DNA of 6,119 bases from Firmicutes bacterium UBA2296 (GCA_002345475.1 DDWC01000013.1:22189-28307), one strand, 5' to 3'. Shown: positions 1 to 5,777, counted from the stretch's first letter. Notes: a model not told the origin generated them from the sequence alone. Numbers and translations: made by a program.

Positions 1-1083
1 TCCAGTATAGGGCTCCAGGTCCTCTTCGCAGGCAAAGTCGCCGACGCAGGTTGCCTGGTCGGCGACTTCCGGGAATTTCCCTTCAAGCCACAGATCAGCC
101 ACTTCCATCGCCAGTGCCGACGGCAAAGCCGTGCTCAAATTGGAGAGGATAATAACAGCCAGGCGTTCTTCTGGAAAGCGGATGCAGGCTGTGCGGAATC
201 CCGCATCGCTGCCTGTGTGCCCCACATGGCACAGGCCTCTGTGGCTACCGCGATTTAAGCCAAGCATGTAGGGGATTGTTTCGCCATTGTCCAGGGTAAA
301 CTGAGAGAACAGATCGTCCAGGGCTCCATCGTTTCCTACGGCACGGGATTCAAAATTGAGCTCCCACCGGGAGAGGTCCTCCACAGTGGTAAACAGGCTT
401 GTTGCGCCCACGTTGGCGTAGCTCAACACGCTGTGTCGAAAGCCATTCTCCGTTGGTGCGTAGGAGTAAGCCCTTTTCGGGACAATCTCCTCATGATCAT
501 CGTGAAAGTGCGTGCTGTGCATGCTGAGTGGGGCGAATATCTCAGTGTGGCAGAACTCCCTGAAGGTGATTCCGCTAACCGCTGCCACCAGTTCCGCTAG
601 CAAGGAGTACCCGGTGTTGCTGTACAGGAACTCGCTACCGGGGGCAAAATTCAGGCTTTCCTGCCTGCTCACCAACTTTATTACGTGTTCCTGAGTGATG
701 ACATCGTCCATGCGCCACCCCGCCAGCCTCAGCAGTTCCCATTGGTCACGCAGCCCACTTACATGGTGCATAAGATGGCGAATGCTCAGGGTGTGGCCAA
801 AGTCCGGTATGTAAGGCAGATAGCGTCTGATATCGTCGTCATAATCCAGCAGGCCTTTGCGTTTCAGGAGGCACACGGCGAAACAGGTGAACTGCTTGGA
901 GATTGAAGCTATGTGGAAGACTGTCTGGGGTGTTATTGCTACGTTGTATTCCAGTTGTGCCAATCCGTAACCCTTAGCGAAGGCCAACTGGCCATCCTGC
1001 ACCACTGCTACAGCAGCTCCTGGGCTTCCCTGTAGAGCATAATCGGCAAATATCCTGTCCATTGCGACAGTATGATCTTTCAA
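1..1083 (-). CDS. Serine beta-lactamase-fold hydrolase (class C/esterase-like), 3' end outside window
   Basis: I translated 361 uninterrupted codons from 1083 leftward; the gene runs off the window. All three active-site elements of the penicillin-binding-protein-like serine hydrolases are present: SxxK as S60-I-S-K63 within HIASISKQFT, the Y-S-N triad at residues 154-156, and H-T-G at 289-291 in place of KTG. The HTG form is common in the 'beta-lactamase family' esterases and peptidases that are not antibiotic-resistance enzymes. The last residues (EPYTG) resemble the start of the small C-terminal beta domain many such proteins carry, but it is cut off. The start is TTG at 1083: GGGAGG lies 7 nt upstream, whereas the first ATG (1062) is 28 nt from it. 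No signal peptide is visible, so a cytoplasmic location is likely. The substrate is unknown. The fold is certain; any claim of drug resistance would be unsupported. Confidence 0.93.
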   Translation of the reverse strand, partial: MKDHTVAMDRIFADYALQGSPGAAVAVVQDGQLAFAKGYGLAQLEYNVAITPQTVFHIASISKQFTCFAVCLLKRKGLLDYDDDIRRYLPYIPDFGHTLSIRHLMHHVSGLRDQWELLRLAGWRMDDVITQEHVIKLVSRQESLNFAPGSEFLYSNTGYSLLAELVAAVSGITFREFCHTEIFAPLSMHSTHFHDDHEEIVPKRAYSYAPTENGFRHSVLSYANVGATSLFTTVEDLSRWELNFESRAVGNDGALDDLFSQFTLDNGETIPYMLGLNRGSHRGLCHVGHTGSDAGFRTACIRFPEERLAVIILSNLSTALPSALAMEVADLWLEGKFPEVADQATCVGDFACEEDLEPYTG

Positions 1084-1090
1084 ATTGCCG

Positions 1091-1096
1091 CCTCCC
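1091..1096 (-). promoter_or_regulatory. Ribosome binding site that fixes a TTG start for the hydrolase
   Basis: On the minus strand this reads GGGAGG, 7 nt before TTG at 1083. It supports TTG over the in-frame ATG at 1062, which would be too far away, and adds seven N-terminal residues (MKDHTVA). Confidence 0.75.
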
Positions 1097-1219
1097 TTCG
1101 TTTTCGATATCTCTTTCGTTGTTGGTCAGGGGTTTTCCTCCATGGGGGCATCGCTTTGCAGACGTGATGCGCGTTGTAGTGTAAAATGAGAGTTAATGTC
1201 GCAACGAATGAGGTGAGGT

Positions 1220-2143
1220 ATGGGTTTCCTCGAGGTATTTGAACCCATTGCGGTGCTTTTCCTGATTTTGATGTCCGGGTTTATGGCACGGCGTCTGACG
1301 GTATTCGATGACACTGTGGTGAAGGGGCTTTCCAGCCTGCTACTCAAAGTCACTTTACCGGCACTGGTTATCGACTCCCTGCAACGATCCTATTCTCCCG
1401 ACCTGATGCGGGACAGTGGGAGTGTACTGCTTATGGCCGTGCCCATCTACCTGGTCTCGGCAGTGGTTGCCCTGATGTGTGGGGCATTGCCGGGTGTCGG
1501 CCGGGATAATGCCGGAGTTGTACGCTTTGCCGTCATGTTCCCCAATAATGGTTTTATGGGTTACCCGGTAATTCTAAGTGTGCTGGGATCTGAGGCGCTT
1601 TTTCTGGCCGTAATCTACAATTTGCCATTCAACCTCGTCGTTTTCACTGTGGGAATTCTGTTTATTACCATGGGACGAGGCGGCAAGAAGAGTTTTGACC
1701 CCAAAGTTTTGCTAAGCCCTGCTGTTGTCTCGGTGGTCATTGGGTTTCTCTTCTTCATTTTCTCAGTGCGGTTGCCGGGAGCCCTGGCCGAGGCAGTGCG
1801 CCTTTTAGGGTCGGTTACGACGCCACTGGCCATGATCATAGTCGGCGCCACTTTGTCAGGTATGAAGCTCAGTGACGTGTTTGGAAACTGGCGAGTGTAC
1901 TTTGTGACCGCCATGCGCCTGCTGGTAATGCCCCTGCTGATATGGTTTGTTCTGCGCAGGTTTGATCTAAGCCCGCTGCTGCTCAGCGTATTGGTTCTGC
2001 TCAATGCCATGCCGGTGGCCATTAACGGAGTGCTCTTTGCCGCTGAATACGATGCTAACCCTGCTTTTGCAGCTCAGGCTGTGTTCGTGTCGACCATGCT
2101 TTCTGCCTTGACCATTCCGGTTATTGCGCTGCTACTAAGGTAG
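1220..2143 (+). CDS. AEC family (auxin efflux carrier-like) transporter
   Basis: This 307-residue, almost wholly hydrophobic protein has the length and layout of bacterial AEC permeases (about ten membrane helices in two halves). Family hallmarks are visible: the N-terminal GFMARR segment after helix 1 (residues 20-25), K-V-T-LPALVIDS (43-53), the half-site motif NNGFMGYP at 109-116, TTPLAMIIVGATLS at 200-213 and MPVAINGVLFAAEYD at 264-278. The family exports or imports small organic anions (auxin in plants; malate and similar acids in some bacteria); the substrate here cannot be told. The start at 1220 is preceded by GAGGTGAGG; the ATG at 1208 is in frame but meets a stop two codons on, so it is excluded. 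It is divergent from the hydrolase with 136 nt between the starts. No strong terminator follows directly. Confidence 0.93.
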   Translation: MGFLEVFEPIAVLFLILMSGFMARRLTVFDDTVVKGLSSLLLKVTLPALVIDSLQRSYSPDLMRDSGSVLLMAVPIYLVSAVVALMCGALPGVGRDNAGVVRFAVMFPNNGFMGYPVILSVLGSEALFLAVIYNLPFNLVVFTVGILFITMGRGGKKSFDPKVLLSPAVVSVVIGFLFFIFSVRLPGALAEAVRLLGSVTTPLAMIIVGATLSGMKLSDVFGNWRVYFVTAMRLLVMPLLIWFVLRRFDLSPLLLSVLVLLNAMPVAINGVLFAAEYDANPAFAAQAVFVSTMLSALTIPVIALLLR

Positions 2144-2358
2144 CAAGGCACGAGACACTGCAGCCGTCGACGCTCTTAAGCGCAGCCTCGGGGCAGGATT
2201 CTCTTTGGTAGCAGGTTTTGTGGGCTGTCCACAACGATCTGAGCGCTTCGTGCTATCCGCAAAGAGCTGTCTTCACATTGCGTGCCGACCCAAGAGAGCC
2301 ACGAAATGCCAAGAAAATCTGCAAACAGAGGAGTTTCAGTCTAGTTTTCGCGGGGAGA
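2144..2358. other. Intergenic region without a recognisable gene
   Basis: About 215 nt lie between the transporter stop and the terminator of the converging operon. Reading frames that cross it have no credible ribosome binding site and run antisense into the next gene. I see only a small inverted repeat, TTGTGG-GCTGT-CCACAA at 2218-2234, with no T-run on either side, and a shorter GCTAC/GTAGC pair over the transporter stop codon (2130-2143). Neither is a convincing terminator. It may be degenerate remnant sequence. Confidence 0.5.
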
Positions 2359-2393
2359 TATAAAATCCGGGCACACTGTCTGTGCCCGGATTT
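2359..2393 (-). terminator. Intrinsic terminator of the four-gene leftward operon
   Basis: A perfect 13-bp stem (2363-2375 with 2381-2393, core CCGGGCACA/TGTGCCCGG) closes a 5-nt loop, CTGTC in plus-strand letters. Read leftward it is followed by TTTTATAT, the expected U-tract, and it begins 13 nt beyond the stop codon of the last operon gene. Read rightward the tail is only TTTCCC, so any action on the converging transporter transcript would be weaker. Confidence 0.9.
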
Positions 2394-2405
2394 CCCATGG
2401 GATGG

Positions 2406-3026
2406 TTATATGATTCCCAGCCAGGTTCCAAGCAAGTTCTGGAGCTGCCCGAGAAGTACCGAAATTCGTCCTGCGACTACATTGCCAAATGACACACCGA
2501 AAGTCACCATCATGAGCCAACGGCCACCGTGGGCCACGCGCCGCACAACACCTTTCTGCTGTATGGAGAAGATAAAGTATGTCAGAACAGCTATTAGGCC
2601 CAAGATGCCAATCAGATTGTTTACAGTTTGCATGAGCGTGGCACCCTGGATTTTTATCATAGCTCCCAGTGTTTGGTTAATTACCTGAGTGCGCAGAGAA
2701 GTGTAGATGGACTGGCCCACTCCAACTCCCACCAGAAAAGCGATGGGCCACCTGCTTACCCAGTTGATCTTAGGGATGAATCGGGCGTATAACATGATGC
2801 CCAAGACCAAGGGTATAAGAAGTGAGTACTTGCTTTGCTCGAAGAAGGGGCGCCAGCCAAATCTGTGGATGTTACCTATGGCCATACCTAGTGCGTGTCC
2901 GGCTGTACTACCAACGAAGACGTGTTCCGCCACGCGGTAAAAAGGGTTCTCCTTATAGAGAAAGGAGAACATGGCCAGAATAGAAGCAGCCATGAACCAA
3001 TGCCATATATTTGTAGATATTTGCAC
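2406..3026 (-). CDS. Polytopic membrane protein of unknown function, fourth gene of the operon
   Basis: 206 residues, starting with GTG at 3026 and ending TAA. AAAGGAGGTGA at 3031-3041 sits with its GGAGG core 7 nt upstream and fixes the start. I see five or six hydrophobic segments: about 7-24, 36-54, 68-84, 94-112, 135-155 and 168-188. Positively charged links lie between them (for example the basic QQKGVVRRVAHGGR stretch near 156-169, probably cytoplasmic). The most distinctive region is NPFYRVAEHVFVGSTAGHA at residues 27-45. An aromatic, glycine-rich segment over the second helix and a GVGVGQS turn near 100-106 could line a channel or an interface; that is inference. There is no ATP-binding or catalytic motif. 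It is the last cistron, 30 nt after the preceding gene, and the terminator follows directly. I do not recognise a characterised family. Confidence 0.85.
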   Translation of the reverse strand: MQISTNIWHWFMAASILAMFSFLYKENPFYRVAEHVFVGSTAGHALGMAIGNIHRFGWRPFFEQSKYSLLIPLVLGIMLYARFIPKINWVSRWPIAFLVGVGVGQSIYTSLRTQVINQTLGAMIKIQGATLMQTVNNLIGILGLIAVLTYFIFSIQQKGVVRRVAHGGRWLMMVTFGVSFGNVVAGRISVLLGQLQNLLGTWLGII

Positions 3027-3030
3027 TATC

Positions 3031-3041
3031 TCACCTCCTTT
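3031..3041 (-). promoter_or_regulatory. Strong ribosome binding site for the GTG-started fourth gene
   Basis: On the minus strand it reads AAAGGAGGTGA, an 11-base match to the 16S rRNA 3' end, with the GGAGG core 7 nt from GTG at 3026. No ATG is correctly placed. Confidence 0.85.
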
Positions 3042-3056
3042 AGGAATAATTCTGTG

Positions 3057-3872
3057 CTACTTCTTTTTGCCAAATAGGTATGATAGGTTACCCAGAAGAA
3101 TGAATCCCAATATTAGTAGATGGCCCATTGACTGGGCATCCATCATCGAGGCGCCAAGGCCGGGAGTTTCTATGAGAAGCTCATATTCGGCAGCTCCCCG
3201 TAAACCTCCAAGCAATCCTTTTAGCTGCCCAGAGTTGTAATAGGGAGTTGCCGAGGGGACACTCACTGTAACAACACCTACAGCGTAGTCAATGCCCAGC
3301 GGGTCGACTGCTTGTCGTAGCCAACCTGCTATACCCAAGTCAGACGATGTAAAACCGTGCACAAAGGCAAAATCCTTTACAGTGCTGATACCTTGCATTA
3401 TGGGCAGCGACGCAACACTGTTCCCACGGGAATCGGTAGTGAAGACAGAAGTATCTAGTGAAAAAAGGCGAATAGCATTCTCCTCGCCAGCCATATAACC
3501 GAGATTGACAAAGTCCTCACCGTACTTGTAGCCACGCGACTCCAGGTCATCTATGATCATGTTCATCATGAGTGGGCCTTCAGGCGAGAAAGACACACCC
3601 ACCCAGCGAAGCCCACGCTTCATGAGATGTTCGACTACAGTAACCGGGATGGCGTGTATGTCTATCCCGGAGCCTGGAGCATACTCGAAGGACAGCAGCA
3701 CGACATCCGTGGCGGGGTCTAGCGACTCGATAATGTTGTAGACCGCCCTGGTTGCGGGACTAATTTGTAATGGAATCCCGATCGGTCTGATGAGCGGTAT
3801 GGCTAACGCCAGAACAAAGAGGAGATAGATAATCCGCCTGTCAACGTTTTGTAGCTTTTTTAGGAAATCCAA
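3057..3872 (-). CDS. Membrane-anchored protein with an extracytoplasmic alpha/beta domain, third gene of the operon
   Basis: 271 residues, TTG start at 3872, stop TAG. The layout is clear: a basic N-terminus (KK, DRR), one helix at about 14-31, a soluble domain of roughly 210 residues, a second helix at about 247-266, and a C-terminal GKKK. The positive-inside rule puts both ends in the cytoplasm and the domain outside. The domain has alternating strand- and helix-like stretches: TDVVLLSFEYAPG (55-67), an amphipathic HAIPVTVVEHLMKRG (73-87), RWVGVSFSPEGP (89-100), YKYGEDFVNLGYMAGEENAIR (about 115-135) and DFAFVHGF (167-174). A glycine-rich segment, GQLKGLLGGLRGAAEYE at 215-231, precedes the last strand. 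There is no obvious catalytic triad or metal site. It could be a sensor, binding or structural domain. AAAGGAGGTG lies upstream, its core 10 nt from TTG. The family is unrecognised. Confidence 0.87.
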   Translation of the reverse strand: MDFLKKLQNVDRRIIYLLFVLALAIPLIRPIGIPLQISPATRAVYNIIESLDPATDVVLLSFEYAPGSGIDIHAIPVTVVEHLMKRGLRWVGVSFSPEGPLMMNMIIDDLESRGYKYGEDFVNLGYMAGEENAIRLFSLDTSVFTTDSRGNSVASLPIMQGISTVKDFAFVHGFTSSDLGIAGWLRQAVDPLGIDYAVGVVTVSVPSATPYYNSGQLKGLLGGLRGAAEYELLIETPGLGASMMDAQSMGHLLILGFILLGNLSYLFGKKK

Positions 3873-3880
3873 ATTACAGG

Positions 3881-3890
3881 CACCTCCTTT
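3881..3890 (-). promoter_or_regulatory. Strong ribosome binding site for the TTG-started third gene
   Basis: Minus-strand AAAGGAGGTG with its GGAGG core 10 nt before TTG at 3872. There is no ATG or GTG nearby in frame, so TTG is the best start despite the slightly long spacing. Confidence 0.8.
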
Positions 3891-3902
3891 CTTGGAGTGT
3901 TA

Positions 3903-4562
3903 TTAATCAGCGCTGCCCAGATGGCCGCGCTCCATGCCAAGCAACACACGTAAACTGGTGACGAATCCGCCGATAGCGGCTCCAATTAGAATTCCGCGTT
4001 GTCCCGTCATATTAGGTACTTCCAACAGCCAGCGTTGGACGTCTGGGAATCGGCTCCAAATGAGAGCGCCGACTGGGGCAGCGCCAAGCATTACAACGAT
4101 GGCCGATATCAGCAAAACTGTCGCTTCCGCACTGCGAGCCCTGAAAGCCCGATACGAGGCTGAAGCCACATAAAATGCCAGTAGCGCCCACATAGCTGCT
4201 GAAAGCGGGGTCAGGATATTGTTAAATATTAGGGCGTAGTTTGCCGCAGCGGTAGCGTTACTCAGATTCAGTTCGACATAAGTTCTGAATCCTGCGTATA
4301 TAGCCAGGGTAACGATAAGGATGACGCTGTAGATCCAGTCATTGCGCTTGCGGGCAATTGCCCTAGTGTGAACACGCAACAGGTTGACAGAGGCTAGGCC
4401 CACGGCAAATGCGGAAACTATTGTCATCCACGGACTGATGTGTTGCCTGAACAGGTCGGAGATGGCAATACTGGTTCCCGGTATAGGTCCGGTGGTAATC
4501 GCGCTCAGCATTACGATAATGGCTACAACGAAAGTTATTACTAGCGGTACTTCCTTTCGCAA
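3903..4562 (-). CDS. Six-span membrane protein of unknown function, second gene of the operon
   Basis: 219 residues, TTG start at 4562, ending with two consecutive stops (TAA TAA). Six hydrophobic segments are visible at about 6-24, 44-64, 76-95, 112-135, 147-170 and 188-208. Basic loops RVHTRAIARKR (63-73) and SYRAFRARS (136-144) are probably cytoplasmic, consistent with N- and C-termini inside. The ASYRAFRARSAEATVLLISA stretch (134-153) and the GQRGILIGAAIGGF stretch of the last helix (187-200) look like the most constrained parts. There is no transporter signature, ATPase motif or enzyme site, and I do not recognise the family. It lies 34 nt after the first operon gene and 30 nt before the third. 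The invariant order and spacing suggest that its product works with the neighbouring membrane proteins. Confidence 0.86.
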   Translation of the reverse strand: MRKEVPLVITFVVAIIVMLSAITTGPIPGTSIAISDLFRQHISPWMTIVSAFAVGLASVNLLRVHTRAIARKRNDWIYSVILIVTLAIYAGFRTYVELNLSNATAAANYALIFNNILTPLSAAMWALLAFYVASASYRAFRARSAEATVLLISAIVVMLGAAPVGALIWSRFPDVQRWLLEVPNMTGQRGILIGAAIGGFVTSLRVLLGMERGHLGSAD

Positions 4563-4567
4563 GGTTA

Positions 4568-4577
4568 CACCTCCTTT
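4568..4577 (-). promoter_or_regulatory. Strong ribosome binding site for the TTG-started second gene
   Basis: Minus-strand AAAGGAGGTG, GGAGG core 7 nt before TTG at 4562. It selects this TTG as the start. Confidence 0.85.
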
Positions 4578-4596
4578 GCGTTATTATCAGTCGTCA

Positions 4597-5379
4597 TCAT
4601 TTAACCAGCAGTCTATTAAGGAAATTGCTGCCAGATGACATCAGGAGTGCGCCGGCTACAGCAGTAGCCATTACAGCTAGCTTGATGTAATCTTGGGCTG
4701 CGATGCCTCCCAGCTTGATTCGGTCCTGGGAAAGGTACGCGCCGGCAGCGAAGAGCTCTTCACCAATAATGGTGTAGTCGCAAGCTGCTACAAAGAATGG
4801 AAGTTGTGTCATGGAAGCCGTTATGGCCACTTGAATAGCACCGATTTGTGCACCGGCTTCAGCCAGCAACAAAGCTTCGCCCATGTACAGGCCAGCCATA
4901 ATGTTTGCGGCGACTTTCTCGCGGTGCATGAAACCGACAACTCCTGTGGTATATGCCACCTGCTGGTTGGAGAGAAACCGGACGGTATCTTCCTTAAACA
5001 TATCCGACTTACCGGCAGCCATGTACTGCTGTTTGACAGATTCCTGTGCCAACGGGAAGACGTTGGGCTGTCTGATGGTTACTACCAGTTCGGCATTGTA
5101 CTTGGCCGACATTCTTGTGACATAAGAAAGGACCTCGAGTGCGGCGAAGGTTTCTGCCGCAGTGGCGCCAATGATGTCTCCCAGTCCAGGGCTGAAGTGA
5201 ATAGGCTTACCCATTTCAGTCGCCCGGCCTATCGACTCCTCAATAGCTTCAAGACCAGCAATCTTCCGCAGGGTGATATTAATCTTGCCGGACTTTGAGT
5301 AGTTGATAAGCACTAGGGTGAAGATCGCTACCACGAGGAACATCCAGAAACCAAAAATATTACCTGCTACGAGTTTCAT
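4597..5379 (-). CDS. Membrane-anchored protein, probable DUF6754 family, first gene of the operon
   Basis: 260 residues, ATG at 5379, ending with two consecutive stops (TGA TGA). One helix lies at about 9-26, followed by a basic stretch (YSKSGKINITLRK, 27-39) that argues for a cytoplasmic soluble domain. A second hydrophobic helix is at about 233-250 near the C-terminus. The most striking motif is GRATEMGKPIHFSPGLGD at 51-68, which I associate from memory with the uncharacterised DUF6754 family; that needs a profile search. Next come an alpha/beta portion with an ELVVTIRQPNVFPLA strand (97-111), a CDYTIIGEELFAAGAYLS region (200-217), and a long alanine- and glycine-rich segment (about 158-192) that may associate with the membrane. 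There is no known catalytic motif. GAGGAGGTGA gives a 7-nt spacing. As the first cistron it sits directly behind the leader with the inverted repeat. Confidence 0.88.
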   Translation of the reverse strand: MKLVAGNIFGFWMFLVVAIFTLVLINYSKSGKINITLRKIAGLEAIEESIGRATEMGKPIHFSPGLGDIIGATAAETFAALEVLSYVTRMSAKYNAELVVTIRQPNVFPLAQESVKQQYMAAGKSDMFKEDTVRFLSNQQVAYTTGVVGFMHREKVAANIMAGLYMGEALLLAEAGAQIGAIQVAITASMTQLPFFVAACDYTIIGEELFAAGAYLSQDRIKLGGIAAQDYIKLAVMATAVAGALLMSSGSNFLNRLLVK

Positions 5380-5402
5380 TTTTTCACCTCCTCACGTTTA
5401 GA

Positions 5403-5425
5403 TTGTGTAATTATTCATTACACAA
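5403..5425. repeat. Perfect inverted repeat TTGTGTAAT-N5-ATTACACAA in the operon leader
   Basis: The 9-bp arms at 5403-5411 and 5417-5425 are exact reverse complements around a 5-nt centre, TATTC. It lies 24 nt upstream of the first operon gene, and downstream of the promoter inferred at 5484-5512. The size (23 bp) and A/T-rich arms fit a binding site for a dimeric repressor acting as a roadblock, or an RNA hairpin in the leader. It lacks a following U-run in the leftward direction, so it is not a standard terminator. Confidence 0.6.
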
Positions 5426-5430
5426 CTGCT

Positions 5431-5445
5431 CTATTCGAGCCTCAT
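5431..5445 (-). other. Possible four-codon leader mini-ORF (M-R-L-E)
   Basis: ATG at 5445 is preceded by GGGAGG (5455-5460) with a 9-nt gap, and the frame closes at TAG (5431-5433). It ends 5 nt before the inverted repeat in the direction of transcription. It may be translated as an upstream ORF, or it may be chance; nothing else supports it. Confidence 0.25.
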
Positions 5446-5483
5446 GAAAGAAATCCTCCCAGATCGCAACCCAAAATTAAAGA

Positions 5484-5512
5484 ATCTTACAATTTATGAT
5501 ATGATATAACAA
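5484..5512 (-). promoter_or_regulatory. Putative promoter of the four-gene membrane operon
   Basis: On the minus strand TTGTTA (5507-5512) is followed after 17 nt by TAAGAT (5484-5489). Each matches four of six bases of the vegetative sigma consensus, in a strongly A/T-rich stretch. Transcription would start near 5477 and give a leader of about 100 nt. It lies back-to-back with the glycyl-tRNA synthetase promoter. Confidence 0.45.
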
Positions 5513-5524
5513 TTTTCAGACAGG

Positions 5525-5553
5525 TTGCTCGACATGCAGATGTCTGCTATAAT
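5525..5553 (+). promoter_or_regulatory. Promoter of the T-box/glycyl-tRNA synthetase unit
   Basis: TTGCTC (5525-5530), a 17-nt spacer, then a consensus TATAAT (5548-5553) preceded by TGC, which makes an extended -10. The spacer holds overlapping small palindromes (GACAT-GCAG-ATGTC, 5531-5544, and GCAGA-TG-TCTGC, 5536-5547). Initiation near 5560 would place the whole T-box in the transcript. Confidence 0.75.
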
Positions 5554-5573
5554 TCTGCCAATAGCCTGACTGC

Positions 5574-5757
5574 AATGAAGCGAAGGGTCTCTGGCATATG
5601 CTCGAAATAAGCGAGTCGACGACGGTGTGAGGTCGGCATCGGGAGCTGGGGGGCGGCGTCGTGGAGCAGCCTAATGAAGGTGGGCCGTGCTGGGCGGCCA
5701 AGAAGGGTGGAACCGCGGAAGCATGCCTTCCGTCCCTTTGTGGACGGGAGGCTTTTC
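5574..5757 (+). promoter_or_regulatory. Glycine-type T-box leader (tRNA-sensing riboregulator)
   Basis: The conserved T-box sequence AGGGTGGAACCGCGG is at 5704-5718. Its TGGA bulge (5708-5711) would pair with a tRNA 3' end whose discriminator base is U, as in bacterial tRNA-Gly. Upstream, Stem I can be partly traced: GCTC (5600-5603) pairs with GAGC (5643-5646), and GTCGAC (5615-5620) pairs with GTCGGC (5632-5637). These enclose a GACGGTGTGAG apical loop (5621-5631) like the distal loop of known glycine T-boxes. GGC triplets at 5652-5654 and 5655-5657 are candidate specifier codons. The antiterminator can form between AAGGG/CCGCGG and the CCGTCCCTT segment ending at 5738, competing with the terminator. 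Uncharged tRNA-Gly should allow read-through into the synthetase gene. The 5' boundary is approximate. Confidence 0.93.
5725..5756 (+). terminator. T-box attenuator (intrinsic terminator)
   Basis: GCCTTCCGTCC (5725-5735) pairs with GGACGGGAGGC (5742-5752), an 11-bp stem with one T-G wobble and a 6-nt loop, followed by TTTT. Its left arm includes the CCGTCC needed for the antiterminator, so the two structures are mutually exclusive. Confidence 0.92.
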
Positions 5758-5777
5758 ATATTTTGAGGAGGAATAGT

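Noticed and set aside
512..906. Two rightward open frames
   Set aside because: They are antisense to the hydrolase, whose catalytic motifs are all present on the minus strand.
1084..1219. Promoters for the hydrolase and the transporter
   Set aside because: TTGCAG/TAAAAT rightward has a 20-nt spacer and TTGCGA/TACACT leftward a 15-nt spacer. Neither is good enough to annotate, though the promoters must lie here or nearby if each gene starts its own transcript.
1126..1353. Leftward open frame of 75 codons overlapping the transporter start
   Set aside because: It is antisense to the transporter N-terminus and has no ribosome binding site.
2218..2234. Inverted repeat TTGTGG-N5-CCACAA as a terminator of the transporter gene
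   Set aside because: The stem is only 6 bp, no T-run follows on either strand, and it is 75 nt past the stop codon.
2218..2688. Rightward open frame of 156 codons starting in the intergenic region
   Set aside because: It lacks a ribosome binding site, runs antisense into the fourth operon gene and crosses that operon's terminator; its composition is not protein-like.
4693..5298. Rightward open frame of 201 codons
   Set aside because: It lies wholly antisense to the first operon gene, which has a strong ribosome binding site and membrane-protein features.
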